Assembly: GCA_009924735.1 (NCBI GenBank) | Contig: RFQZ01000002.1 | Coordinates: forward strand, 62,001 to 126,000 | Length of the DNA: 64,000 nucleotides | DNA from: Flavobacteriia bacterium | GTDB lineage: Bacteria; Bacteroidota; Bacteroidia; Flavobacteriales_D; Crocinitomicaceae | Direction: 5' to 3' | Shown here: in pieces, positions 18,103-26,822 of the stretch | Layout: every line of letters starts with the position of its first letter | Position numbering within the stretch: the stretch's first letter is position 1 | Made by a program: the position numbers and the translations under genes | Notes under the pieces: model-generated | Told to the model about the DNA's origin: nothing | Seen by the model: only the letters and a program-made list of their open reading frames with translations | Database searches by the model: none

Positions 18103-18284
18103 AAGAAAGATGCAATTGAAGAAAAAATCTCTTTTGTATACGTTAGCATTTTTTTACATTTTTCTACGAATGCGAGGGCGATTTCGGCAGAAGATTGGCA
18201 AAAAGTGTTTCATCATAAAGATCGTAATGTGATAATAGCTTTGAGCCGTGTAATGAAAGTCAAGAATAAAGCTACATTCAATTC

Positions 18285-18470
18285 TTACTTAAGCAATAAT
18301 CTATTGATCTCGTCGATCAACCGTTCCTTATTATTGGGTCCAACGCCCAAGGAAACGTATTGAATGATTCCATCTTGATTGATAATGATGCTCGTAGGGT
18401 AGCCACTTACATTGAATAATTTTGCAGTTTGTTGACTTTCTGGAACGATTTTGTAATCGAAGGGGGCACA
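18285..18470 (-). pseudogene. N-terminally truncated thioredoxin-like (TlpA/AhpC-TSA) remnant
   Basis: Reverse translation CAPFDYKIVPESQQTAKLFNVSGYPTSIIINQDGIIQYVSLGVGPNNKERLIDEINRLLLK* = C-terminal half of a thioredoxin fold with cis-Pro motif GYPT; no CxxC half upstream. Confidence 0.65.
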
Positions 18471-18726
18471 AAAAAAGAAGAAGAATAAACAGACAAGCCG
18501 ATTTCATAGCGAAGGATAAATATACAACAATCGAATGGGTATACTTTGGATGGAAGGAAACGTTCAACTGAGGGCGCTTGCTTTTTATGTAGGGAAATTG
18601 CTGAATTGTTGTAGCCCTGAACAAGCAGATTAAGTAGGTTCCTTGAATCAAATTAAACATTACATTTTCTTAACAATGTATAGTCAAGGTAACTTAAAAT
18701 GAATCACCAACTTTGCAGCGAAAATT

Positions 18727-19350
18727 ATGCTGTCTCTCTTTATTTCTACCTGTATTTCGCTATTTTCACTGATCAATCCGCTCAGTGCAATGCCTGTTTT
18801 TATTTCGCTAACCTCAGGTTATCCGAAGGACCACCTCATGCGGACCGTTCGCCGAACTTCTATTTATGTGGTTTTGGTTTGTTTGGTTTCGTTTTTATTT
18901 GGGGAGTTCGTACTGAATTTCTTTGGCGTATCCATTCATGCGCTTAAAATTGCAGGTGGTATCATCATTTCTAGGTCAGGATTTTTACTTTTAAATGCGC
19001 AACACAAAAAAGATGTAGAGGGGGCGGTTGAGGAAGAGTCTCGTTTAAAGGAAGACATTTCTTTCAGCCCTCTGGCGATGCCTTTGTTGGCCGGTCCGGG
19101 ATCCATTTCTCTTTTGATTAATTTATCGCTTCAAACGGAACATTGGGTAGATAAATCCGCTGTCATTGGTGCGATATTGGCCGTGTGTGCCGGAATTTAT
19201 GGAACCTTGCTTTCAGCACCGTTTCTTTTGAAATACATTGGACAAGGTGGGCTTAGAACCCTTTCTAAAATAATGGGGCTTATCGTATTATCGATTGGCA
19301 TTCAAATGATTGTCGCAAGCGGTAGAAACTTGTTTTTGGCTGGGATTTAG
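18727..19350 (+). CDS. MarC family integral membrane protein
   Basis: SLFSLINPLSAMPVFISLT; KIAGGIIISRSGFLLL; SPLAMPLLAGPGSISLLI. Confidence 0.9.
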   Translation: MLSLFISTCISLFSLINPLSAMPVFISLTSGYPKDHLMRTVRRTSIYVVLVCLVSFLFGEFVLNFFGVSIHALKIAGGIIISRSGFLLLNAQHKKDVEGAVEEESRLKEDISFSPLAMPLLAGPGSISLLINLSLQTEHWVDKSAVIGAILAVCAGIYGTLLSAPFLLKYIGQGGLRTLSKIMGLIVLSIGIQMIVASGRNLFLAGI

Positions 19351-19952
19351 AGTTCTTCAAAATCGTCAAATTCTTCAGGGTCTATTTTCTTCGTTGGTCT
19401 TTTCACAATCCAAAAAAGTGCAGAAACAAACCTCAGGATGGTTCCAATTACGAAGAAGAGTCCCGAAATTCGAAAAACCCATCCCAACAAAGGCACAGAT
19501 AGTAAGTAATGTGTTTTGGCATAAAACCATTCAGTGGTTGCGCTGTCTAACATTTTGGGGTAAAAAAGCCAAATCAGGGTGACCAATAATGAAGAAAATG
19601 CAATGGACCATTCCAGTTTTACATTGGTTTTTACACGCGCTTGCATGTTCGAATTGATCTTCACCTTAAACCAAGAATTTTCATTTTTTATGCTTCGAAT
19701 CATATACAGAAAATAGGCTAACAAGGAGACGGTCAGAGAGGTATTGAATGCCAAAAACCCTTCTTGCATAAGGTTGAATTTCAACACAAGCGTCCCCAAA
19801 AAGAGCGATTTCAGCAGTTTTAGGATGTATTTTGAGGGCACCCTAATTTTTAACGGAAGTACCAGTTTAATGAGCAACTCAATCCAAAACCATAGAAAGG
19901 CAAATCCTGCGAACACTACGCCAAGATGAAAGAGCAAGGAAAGTACTTTCAT
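19347..19952 (-). CDS. Hypothetical multi-pass membrane protein
   Basis: Several hydrophobic helices; start overlaps upstream OmpA-family gene stop. Confidence 0.65.
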   Translation of the reverse strand: MKVLSLLFHLGVVFAGFAFLWFWIELLIKLVLPLKIRVPSKYILKLLKSLFLGTLVLKFNLMQEGFLAFNTSLTVSLLAYFLYMIRSIKNENSWFKVKINSNMQARVKTNVKLEWSIAFSSLLVTLIWLFYPKMLDSATTEWFYAKTHYLLSVPLLGWVFRISGLFFVIGTILRFVSALFWIVKRPTKKIDPEEFDDFEEL

Positions 19953-21577
19953 TACCTAGGAAGAATTTGAAATTCCATGTAGGACTTAGGGGCTGGAGCC
20001 GCTGTTTGTGGGTTGAAGTCTAGGCTTAGCACCCTTCCTTCTGTCCTTCGGTTAAGTTGATTCAGATATTCAAATAAGGCGGTATTTTCCTTTTTACCAT
20101 TGATAAATTCTTCTGTGAGTTTCACATACGATTGGGTGCTTGGATCGTACCAGTTCGCTGGTTCTGATTCCCCTTTCCCGATGGGAACAATCCTTCTTGG
20201 GTCAATGTGAAGGTCATTTACCAAATAAATATAACATGATTTCGCACGGTTCTCTGAAAGGATTTGGTTGAGTTCAAGGTCACCACGGGCATCGGTGTGG
20301 GAAATCAATTCAATGGTTAATTTGGGGTAGTCTTGTAAAAGTTTGGCAACGGAAGCGAGTGAATCGTAGCTATTAACGGTAGAGTCATTGACAAACGACC
20401 ACTTGTTAAAGGCATATTGAATGTTTGGAAAACGGATCAGGTTTTGTTCTTTTGCGGGCGGTTCATTGAGTGTGAAAGTCAACTGGATTTTCTGCCCAAT
20501 GGAATCTAGAATGGTTAGTTTGTATTCTCCTTTTCGGGCATTGGAAAGGTCTTGCGTAGTGAGGCCATTCGACCAGGTGTATTTGTAGGGTGGAATACCC
20601 GAAGTAATGGTGATGTCCACTTCGCCATCATTTCCTTGAAATTCGCTAACGTCTTTTTGGCTGCTTGTGTAGGTTAACTTGGGTGGGGCAATCGCCCAAG
20701 CGTTCCAGATGTCCAAGTCCTTTCCTTCGCGGTTGCTTGACCACATCGCTTTGTTGTTTTTCAGTGAAAAATATGCATCGAAGTATGGGGTGTTTATCGT
20801 TTTCCCGAGGTTCATTGGTTTGGTCCAATTGTTCCATTTCCCTTTACGTACACTGTAATAGATGTCGGCGTCCCCCAATCCCTTGAAGCCATTGCTTGAA
20901 AAAAACAGGGTGTCATTTCCGGCGGTAAGGAACGGAGAGATTTCGAAACCAGGACTGTTGATTGCTGCGCCTAAATGTTCGGGAATCGACCAGCCCTCTG
21001 ATGATTTTAAGGCATAGTAAAGGTCTTCTTCACCCTCGCTATCTGAGCCTTCATACGAAAATATCAAAACGGTTTGGTCCTCCGAAAGGAAGTAACTTAC
21101 GTATTTCCCATCAATGTCCAAATCGGGAATAGGCATTCGACTTGACATACCCCAAAGGGTATCCTTGGGTTTTTTGGTGGAAACTGAAATCCCTTTTTTC
21201 GTATCCTTTTCATTTCCATACGCCGTCAACAAATACAGGATTTGTTCTGAGCTGTCTTTTGGGTTGATTTTTTCGCAAATAACCCCATTGTTCAGTTTGT
21301 TATTGAACTGGGCCATTGGTTTTGGTTTATTCCATTGGTCTTTTTCCTTTTTGGAAGTCCAGATGTCTTGGTCATAAATACCCCCCACATTGTTTGGGTC
21401 GAAAGTTCGCACGAAATACAACAAGGAATCATTAGGACTCAAGACAGGATTGCTTTCATCGGCGGAAGAATTGATCATCGACCCCATTCTTTGTGGCAGG
21501 GTGAAATCATAAATTTGACCTTGAACGATGCCTGCGCAAGCGACCATAAAAACCAATGCCAGTAGCTTAGAAACCAT
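19952..21577 (-). CDS. OmpA family protein with PD40-like repeats and one SprB-like repeat
   Basis: SADESNPVLSPNDSLLYFVR, FEISPFLTAGNDTLFFSSNGFKGLGDADIYYS (PD40); GEVDITITSGIPPYKYTWSNGLTTQDLSNARKGEYKLTILD (SprB-like); C-terminal LTIELISHTDARGDLELNQILSENRAKSCYIYLVNDLHIDPRRIVPIGKGESEP (OmpA). Confidence 0.9.
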   Translation of the reverse strand: MVSKLLALVFMVACAGIVQGQIYDFTLPQRMGSMINSSADESNPVLSPNDSLLYFVRTFDPNNVGGIYDQDIWTSKKEKDQWNKPKPMAQFNNKLNNGVICEKINPKDSSEQILYLLTAYGNEKDTKKGISVSTKKPKDTLWGMSSRMPIPDLDIDGKYVSYFLSEDQTVLIFSYEGSDSEGEEDLYYALKSSEGWSIPEHLGAAINSPGFEISPFLTAGNDTLFFSSNGFKGLGDADIYYSVRKGKWNNWTKPMNLGKTINTPYFDAYFSLKNNKAMWSSNREGKDLDIWNAWAIAPPKLTYTSSQKDVSEFQGNDGEVDITITSGIPPYKYTWSNGLTTQDLSNARKGEYKLTILDSIGQKIQLTFTLNEPPAKEQNLIRFPNIQYAFNKWSFVNDSTVNSYDSLASVAKLLQDYPKLTIELISHTDARGDLELNQILSENRAKSCYIYLVNDLHIDPRRIVPIGKGESEPANWYDPSTQSYVKLTEEFINGKKENTALFEYLNQLNRRTEGRVLSLDFNPQTAAPAPKSYMEFQILPR

Positions 21578-22553
21578 AACTCAAATATATTTCATGACCA
21601 CCATTGCTGAATTTATTGATTCGATTCGTTGAAAAATCAATGGCGTAACCAATTTTTAAGTTGTCAGAGACCTCCATCCCCGCCATGATTCCTGCGGATG
21701 CATTGTATTGATAATTAATGCCAAACCAAAAAATATAATTGATGGTTGCAACCGTACTTAATTCAATGGAAATGGGGGCGGGTGACATTTTTTTGACAAT
21801 AAGAACAGGTTGAATGTCTAAACCACTTGAGATGGCAAAGGTCCTGCCCAACATCGCGTTGAAATGCATTCTTTGGTCGAAAAAGGAGGTTTGTTTTACA
21901 AAACCATTGGGAACCCCACCATGTTGTACCGACACGGATAAAAAGCTTTTCTTGCTGGAAAGTGTAAGCCCTGCTGCAGAGGTCATTTCCATTGAGCGTT
22001 GGTTATTGGCGGTAAATTCATCGTAGGTCATGTCTCCTCCGGCGTAAGGCATTTGTACATCTTGAACATTTAAAACCTTGCCCAAGCTTGGGTTAAACGA
22101 ATTGTTTCTAAGTCCCAAACGCAATCCAATGGTCGCCTTCCAGTTTGTTTGAATCGGGATGCTCAGCGCATAACTCCCATTTACTTCAAGGTATTTAAAA
22201 GCACCGTAGTTGTCTGAGATCACTTGTCCACCAACGATGTGTTTGAGTACCAAACTTTTCCTTTTTTGCACAGGGGTGAAATCCTTCTGAATTCTGCTTC
22301 CTGGGTTAAAAATGGTTTTTGGTTTCTTCTTTACTTGGTATTGGCCATAGACGGCGATGGTTTTGGGTTCATACCCAAATCCCAACATTTGCCATTTTCC
22401 AATCAACGAGACATAATTTTGTTTCTGTAATCCCATCGCCGATGGATTGTACAATGAAGGACTTTGCGCAATTTGTCTGAACTGCGGCAATTGCTGTCCC
22501 CATAATGCTTGCGACAAAACACAGAGGGTAAATACACAAATAATTTGCTTCAT
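21567..22553 (-). CDS. PorP/SprF family type IX secretion system membrane protein
   Basis: Signal peptide; QLPQFRQIAQSPSLYNPSAMGLQKQNYVSLIGKWQMLGF...; 4-bp overlap with upstream cargo gene. Confidence 0.92.
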   Translation of the reverse strand: MKQIICVFTLCVLSQALWGQQLPQFRQIAQSPSLYNPSAMGLQKQNYVSLIGKWQMLGFGYEPKTIAVYGQYQVKKKPKTIFNPGSRIQKDFTPVQKRKSLVLKHIVGGQVISDNYGAFKYLEVNGSYALSIPIQTNWKATIGLRLGLRNNSFNPSLGKVLNVQDVQMPYAGGDMTYDEFTANNQRSMEMTSAAGLTLSSKKSFLSVSVQHGGVPNGFVKQTSFFDQRMHFNAMLGRTFAISSGLDIQPVLIVKKMSPAPISIELSTVATINYIFWFGINYQYNASAGIMAGMEVSDNLKIGYAIDFSTNRINKFSNGGHEIYLSYGF

Positions 22554-25204
22554 GGTTTCCTTAGGATTGAGATTACACCATTCACAGGTTCAATGCTTCC
22601 ATCTTCTGCTTTTTCTAGGATGAAATAATAACTACCGACAGGTAAATCTTTTCCGTTTAGCTTACCGTCCCAAGGGCTTTCATTGTAATGTCCAGTTTTC
22701 GAAGTAAATAAGATGTCTCCCCAACGATTATAAATTTTAACTTGGTTTAAGGGAAATTTTGCATCCAGTCCTACAATTTGCCAAACATCATTGTCTCCAT
22801 CATTGTCAGGGGTAAAGGCCGTTGGAATGATGAAGTTACACGCTTCGATTTCTACGTAAAATGAAAGGGGAGCCCCAATACATCCATTCACGGTTTGGGC
22901 GACATAATACGTGGCGGCGGAGTCATTTGAAGCATAAAATTGATTCCCACTCTCAAGCCATTGGGTTAAACCGGCATCAGCATACCAGTTGATGGTTCCC
23001 ATCGGATTTGGGTTGGCAATTGAAATTACACCAACGGGTTCATTGGCACAGAAGACCGTTTCTCCCATCAAAATAGGCAGGGAAGGGATCGCCAAGCTGT
23101 CCAAAGTCAAACTGCCCGTAATGTCATTGAAACAATACACATCTTCCAAGGAATCTAAGAAGTAAACGCCTTGTGAATTTCCAAGGTATAAGGGCGAAGT
23201 ATTTCCTGTTATATTCGTTTCGATTCCGTTGATCGTGTAGTTTAATGAATAAGGCGCCGTTCCCGATACGAATAGAAGTACCGAATCAAAACTTTGCAAA
23301 CCACAATCGTACAGTCCACCGGTTAGGCTTGAAAAACTTGGCAAAGGACGGATGGTCAATACAAAAGTGTCTTTTGCAACCACACTGCAAAGATTGGTTG
23401 AATAAATCACTTGGTAAATTCCAGGATTTGATCCATTTCCATTCACCATTCCATTCAGTGGGTTTAAGTTGACTCCACCTGGAATGGCATTAAACGTTCC
23501 GTTGGTTGGAATCCCCGCTGCCAACGAAGGCATTATGCTCCCACCATTTGGACAAAGGTTATTGGGATAAGTGAGCCCGAGGTTTGGATTTCCCGTGAGT
23601 ACGACCACATGGGCAACATTCGAACACGACCTTAGCGTACTAAAAGAAATGTCATCAATTGCAAAATTATTTCCATTGGCACTTTGATTAAGGTCGGTAA
23701 GCGTTAAGGTACACAGGGTGTCTTGACCTGCATTCCATGAATACGTGAACATTTGCCAACTGCATGTGGTAGAGGTGAGGGTATCTATGCCAAGCGTAAC
23801 GCCGTTTATGTCGCTGTGAAGAATTGCGGGGCTGTTTGCAGATAAGGATTGGGCAAAATAACGAAAGGTGTAGGTGGTATTGGGTTGAACCGCAAGGGTT
23901 TGTTTCCAAACAGGTAAGTTACCAAAGGTAGAACCATCCACTACGAGCATGTAACCCGTTCCATTTCCCAAGGTGTGGTCAACACAACTGGAAAAACTTG
24001 GCTCCCAAAAATTCGCGTTGGTGGTAATGCCAAAAGCCCCTTGCATGGCCGTTGGATTGTTGGGCGTTAAGAAATTCAACTCACTGTAAAACCCGGATTG
24101 GTTTGCTTCAAAATTACCGTTGGTGAGTAAATTAAAATTTAAGTCATTGGTAGAAACCAAATATTCCGTGCTTTGGTTCGGGCTTACATTCACCGTATCG
24201 TTGATCGGGTTGAGCAACAAAGGGTCCGAGGGCGTTGCCATCCAAATGTAATTGGTGTTGGTCCCTCCAGAGACGGTAAGTTGTACATTGTTGTTGGGAC
24301 AAATTACGGTGTCCAAGGGATCCACCGTTAAAAAATCATTTGGATAGATTACTTCATTTGTTAAGTTAACGGTTTGATTGTTTGCATCGGTAACCTGAAG
24401 GGCGTAGTTTCCGGACGGTAACTGGGTAAAGACACCATCGTTGTTGGTCAGTGCGTAGCCCATTCCTGTGAGTTGATAGGTGTAGGGCGGTGTCCCACCC
24501 ATCGCATACCCGATGAAAACCCCACTTAGGGAATCACTGCAATTGGGACGTGTGTGTGATGCGGTTGCAGTTAAAGGGCCTCCAATGGGCATGAGCTTTA
24601 TGTCATCTACGGCAAAATCATTTCCAAGGCTAGCGCTGTTTGCATCGTACATGGAGATGTTGACACAGGTATTTGTGGCGTCCAACGCATATGCATACGA
24701 TTGCCAACCGTTATTGGGAAGCGGTGCTAAGGAGGATGCGTTTAAAAATTGAATGTTTGTTGCGTTGGTGAAATTTGCTTGCACATCCGCTTGCGTGATG
24801 GGGTTACTCACCTGTGACGAGACCGAATGCAACCAATACGTAAAAAGGTATGTTTGTCCAACGCTGAGGTTGCAAATGCCTCCGCCAGCGTTTCCTGCCA
24901 CCCAAAAAGGAAGGTTGCCGTTTTGGTTGCTTCCGTCGACGACAAGCATTTTTCCATTCCCACTTGTGTGGTCAGAAATGGATAAGAACAAGCCGTTGTT
25001 AAAATTTTGCGGATCATTGGTGACGGTCATTTCTCCGGGTGCAGACATTCCTGACAAGGGTGGAGATTGAAAGACATACCCAAGCCCATTCACAAATCCA
25101 TTTCCGGTTCCGCCAAACTCAAAATTTCCATTGGACACAAAATTTTGCCCGAAGAAAATTGGGAAAACGAAGAAATTCAATGAAAGGAAATACAGGAATT
25201 TCAT
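22550..25204 (-). CDS. T9SS cargo with gliding motility-associated C-terminal domain and two jelly-roll-like modules
   Basis: C-terminal IIPTAFTPDNDGDNDVWQIVGLDAKFPLNQVKIYNRWGDILFTSKTGHYNESPWDGKLNGKDLPVGSYYFILE; two NGNFE...MLVVDGS...AVDDI/AIDDI modules. Confidence 0.92.
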   Translation of the reverse strand: MKFLYFLSLNFFVFPIFFGQNFVSNGNFEFGGTGNGFVNGLGYVFQSPPLSGMSAPGEMTVTNDPQNFNNGLFLSISDHTSGNGKMLVVDGSNQNGNLPFWVAGNAGGGICNLSVGQTYLFTYWLHSVSSQVSNPITQADVQANFTNATNIQFLNASSLAPLPNNGWQSYAYALDATNTCVNISMYDANSASLGNDFAVDDIKLMPIGGPLTATASHTRPNCSDSLSGVFIGYAMGGTPPYTYQLTGMGYALTNNDGVFTQLPSGNYALQVTDANNQTVNLTNEVIYPNDFLTVDPLDTVICPNNNVQLTVSGGTNTNYIWMATPSDPLLLNPINDTVNVSPNQSTEYLVSTNDLNFNLLTNGNFEANQSGFYSELNFLTPNNPTAMQGAFGITTNANFWEPSFSSCVDHTLGNGTGYMLVVDGSTFGNLPVWKQTLAVQPNTTYTFRYFAQSLSANSPAILHSDINGVTLGIDTLTSTTCSWQMFTYSWNAGQDTLCTLTLTDLNQSANGNNFAIDDISFSTLRSCSNVAHVVVLTGNPNLGLTYPNNLCPNGGSIMPSLAAGIPTNGTFNAIPGGVNLNPLNGMVNGNGSNPGIYQVIYSTNLCSVVAKDTFVLTIRPLPSFSSLTGGLYDCGLQSFDSVLLFVSGTAPYSLNYTINGIETNITGNTSPLYLGNSQGVYFLDSLEDVYCFNDITGSLTLDSLAIPSLPILMGETVFCANEPVGVISIANPNPMGTINWYADAGLTQWLESGNQFYASNDSAATYYVAQTVNGCIGAPLSFYVEIEACNFIIPTAFTPDNDGDNDVWQIVGLDAKFPLNQVKIYNRWGDILFTSKTGHYNESPWDGKLNGKDLPVGSYYFILEKAEDGSIEPVNGVISILRKP

Positions 25205-25278
25205 GGCCTTAAAGTTAATTTTTATTGGCTTAGAAATGAGCGGAAAAGAAAATTGTTGTTTATTTTTTTACCAACGCT

Positions 25279-25848
25279 TTAGTCCATGCAGGAACAAGGA
25301 GGGTCAATTAGGATTTTACAATGCTTGAAATCGTCCTTGATTTTACGGTGAAACACATGTCCATACATCACGCCACGCAAGTCAAGGGATTTTAATGCCG
25401 GTAAAGTTTTTAACTGGTTGGAAATCGAAACGATGGCATTGTCGTAAAAATCTATGGTTTCAAGTTTCTGGCAATAGGTGATTTCATCGGGAATCATTTC
25501 AATTTGGTTCGATGCGAAGCTTAGGTTGGTTAAGGAAGTGAGTGTAAATACGACATAAGGAATGGCTTTCAGTTTATTATGTGCCAAGTTCAAGGACCTT
25601 AAGTTTTGAAAAACCGAAAGTGAATCTCCAAGCATTTCAATTTTATTCTTGGACAAATTCAAATCTGTAAGGTTCTTACAACGGTAGATTTCCGTAGGAA
25701 GGGAGGTTAGGTGATTTTTGCTTAAATCAATTTTGAAAACGCTGTCTTTGTTCGCGGTTGCCAACGAACTTAAGGTGTAAACTTTGTCTTTCTGTGCAAT
25801 GCAAACAACGCTAAACCAAAGAAAACAAATCGCGAATGTTTTTTTCAT
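25279..25848 (-). CDS. Leucine-rich repeat protein, exported
   Basis: Signal-like N-terminus; LRRs LTDLNLSKNKIEMLGDSLSVFQNLRSLNLAHNKLKAIPYVVFTLTSLTNLSFASNQIEMIPDEI. Confidence 0.88.
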   Translation of the reverse strand: MKKTFAICFLWFSVVCIAQKDKVYTLSSLATANKDSVFKIDLSKNHLTSLPTEIYRCKNLTDLNLSKNKIEMLGDSLSVFQNLRSLNLAHNKLKAIPYVVFTLTSLTNLSFASNQIEMIPDEITYCQKLETIDFYDNAIVSISNQLKTLPALKSLDLRGVMYGHVFHRKIKDDFKHCKILIDPPCSCMD

Positions 25849-26779
25849 CTATGGCCAATTGATTTTTTAATGCGGGCAGGTCTGCAAATTTAACTTCTTC
25901 TCTCACTTTACGAAGGAAATGGACCTTTAATGTCTTGCCGTAAATATCGGAATTGAAGTCGAATAAATGAACTTCAAGCGCACGTTTCAACGTTTTCTCT
26001 ACCGTCGGTCGGAAGCCGATGTTCATCATTCCTTTATGAATTACTCCCAGATGTTCTACTTCAACCGCATAAACGCCATTTGCAGGGATCAATTTGTCGG
26101 GATTTTGGATTGCGAGGTTCGCCGTTGGATAGCCCAAGGTCCTACCCAATTGGTTTCCCAACACCACCTCTCCTTGTAAAAAATAAGCGTAACCCAATAA
26201 CTCTTTCGCAAGTCCGACCTCGCCCATTGCCAGGGCTTTTCGGATTTTGGATGAACTCACCACCACTTCGTCTATTTCTTCAGCACTTATTTCTGATACG
26301 ATCCTGTTCATAGGAAGTAAAACCTCCTTCAATAACTGCATGTTTCCTTCCCGTTTATTGCCAAATTGATGGTCATGGCCAATCACAATTTCACCAATGT
26401 TTAGTTGGTCAATTAGGTATTCCTGTATGAAATCAATGGCGCTTTTAGAGGCAAACGCTTGGTTAAAAGGAATGACGAGCATGTAATCCAATCCCAATTT
26501 TTTCAGCAATTCGGCTTTTTCCTCCAAGGTGTTCAAGAGGGGTACAGAATCACCCATTAATACTTTACGTGGATGGTTATCGAAGGTGATCAGGATGCTT
26601 TTACGATGGGATTCTCTTGCTTTATCAATGATTCTACGAATGATTTTTTGGTGACCCAAATGCACACCATCGTAGGTCCCAATGGTAACAATGGGATGTA
26701 CTAAGTTTTTCAGTACTGAAATATCGTGAACAACCTCCATAACTTGCCTGCAAAAGTAAGGAATCCATGGGAATGCCAT
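25811..26779 (-). CDS. ribF: Bifunctional riboflavin kinase / FAD synthetase
   Basis: VTIGTYDGVHLGHQKIIRRI; IVIGHDHQFGNKREGN; VVLGNQLGRTLGYPTANL; GVYAVEVEH; VHLFDFNSDIYGKTLKVHFLRKVREEVKF. Confidence 0.95.
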   Translation of the reverse strand: MAFPWIPYFCRQVMEVVHDISVLKNLVHPIVTIGTYDGVHLGHQKIIRRIIDKARESHRKSILITFDNHPRKVLMGDSVPLLNTLEEKAELLKKLGLDYMLVIPFNQAFASKSAIDFIQEYLIDQLNIGEIVIGHDHQFGNKREGNMQLLKEVLLPMNRIVSEISAEEIDEVVVSSSKIRKALAMGEVGLAKELLGYAYFLQGEVVLGNQLGRTLGYPTANLAIQNPDKLIPANGVYAVEVEHLGVIHKGMMNIGFRPTVEKTLKRALEVHLFDFNSDIYGKTLKVHFLRKVREEVKFADLPALKNQLAIDEKNIRDLFSLV

Positions 26780-26822
26780 TTGGATTTAATGATTTCAATT
26801 ATCTTCGGCAAAAATTACCATC

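Noticed and set aside
12672-18700. Integrative element inserted at the tRNA 3' end
   Set aside because: No integrase ORF and no second copy of the tRNA 3' end (ggttcgagtccggtccccgct) seen downstream; the duplicated part is the 5' half upstream
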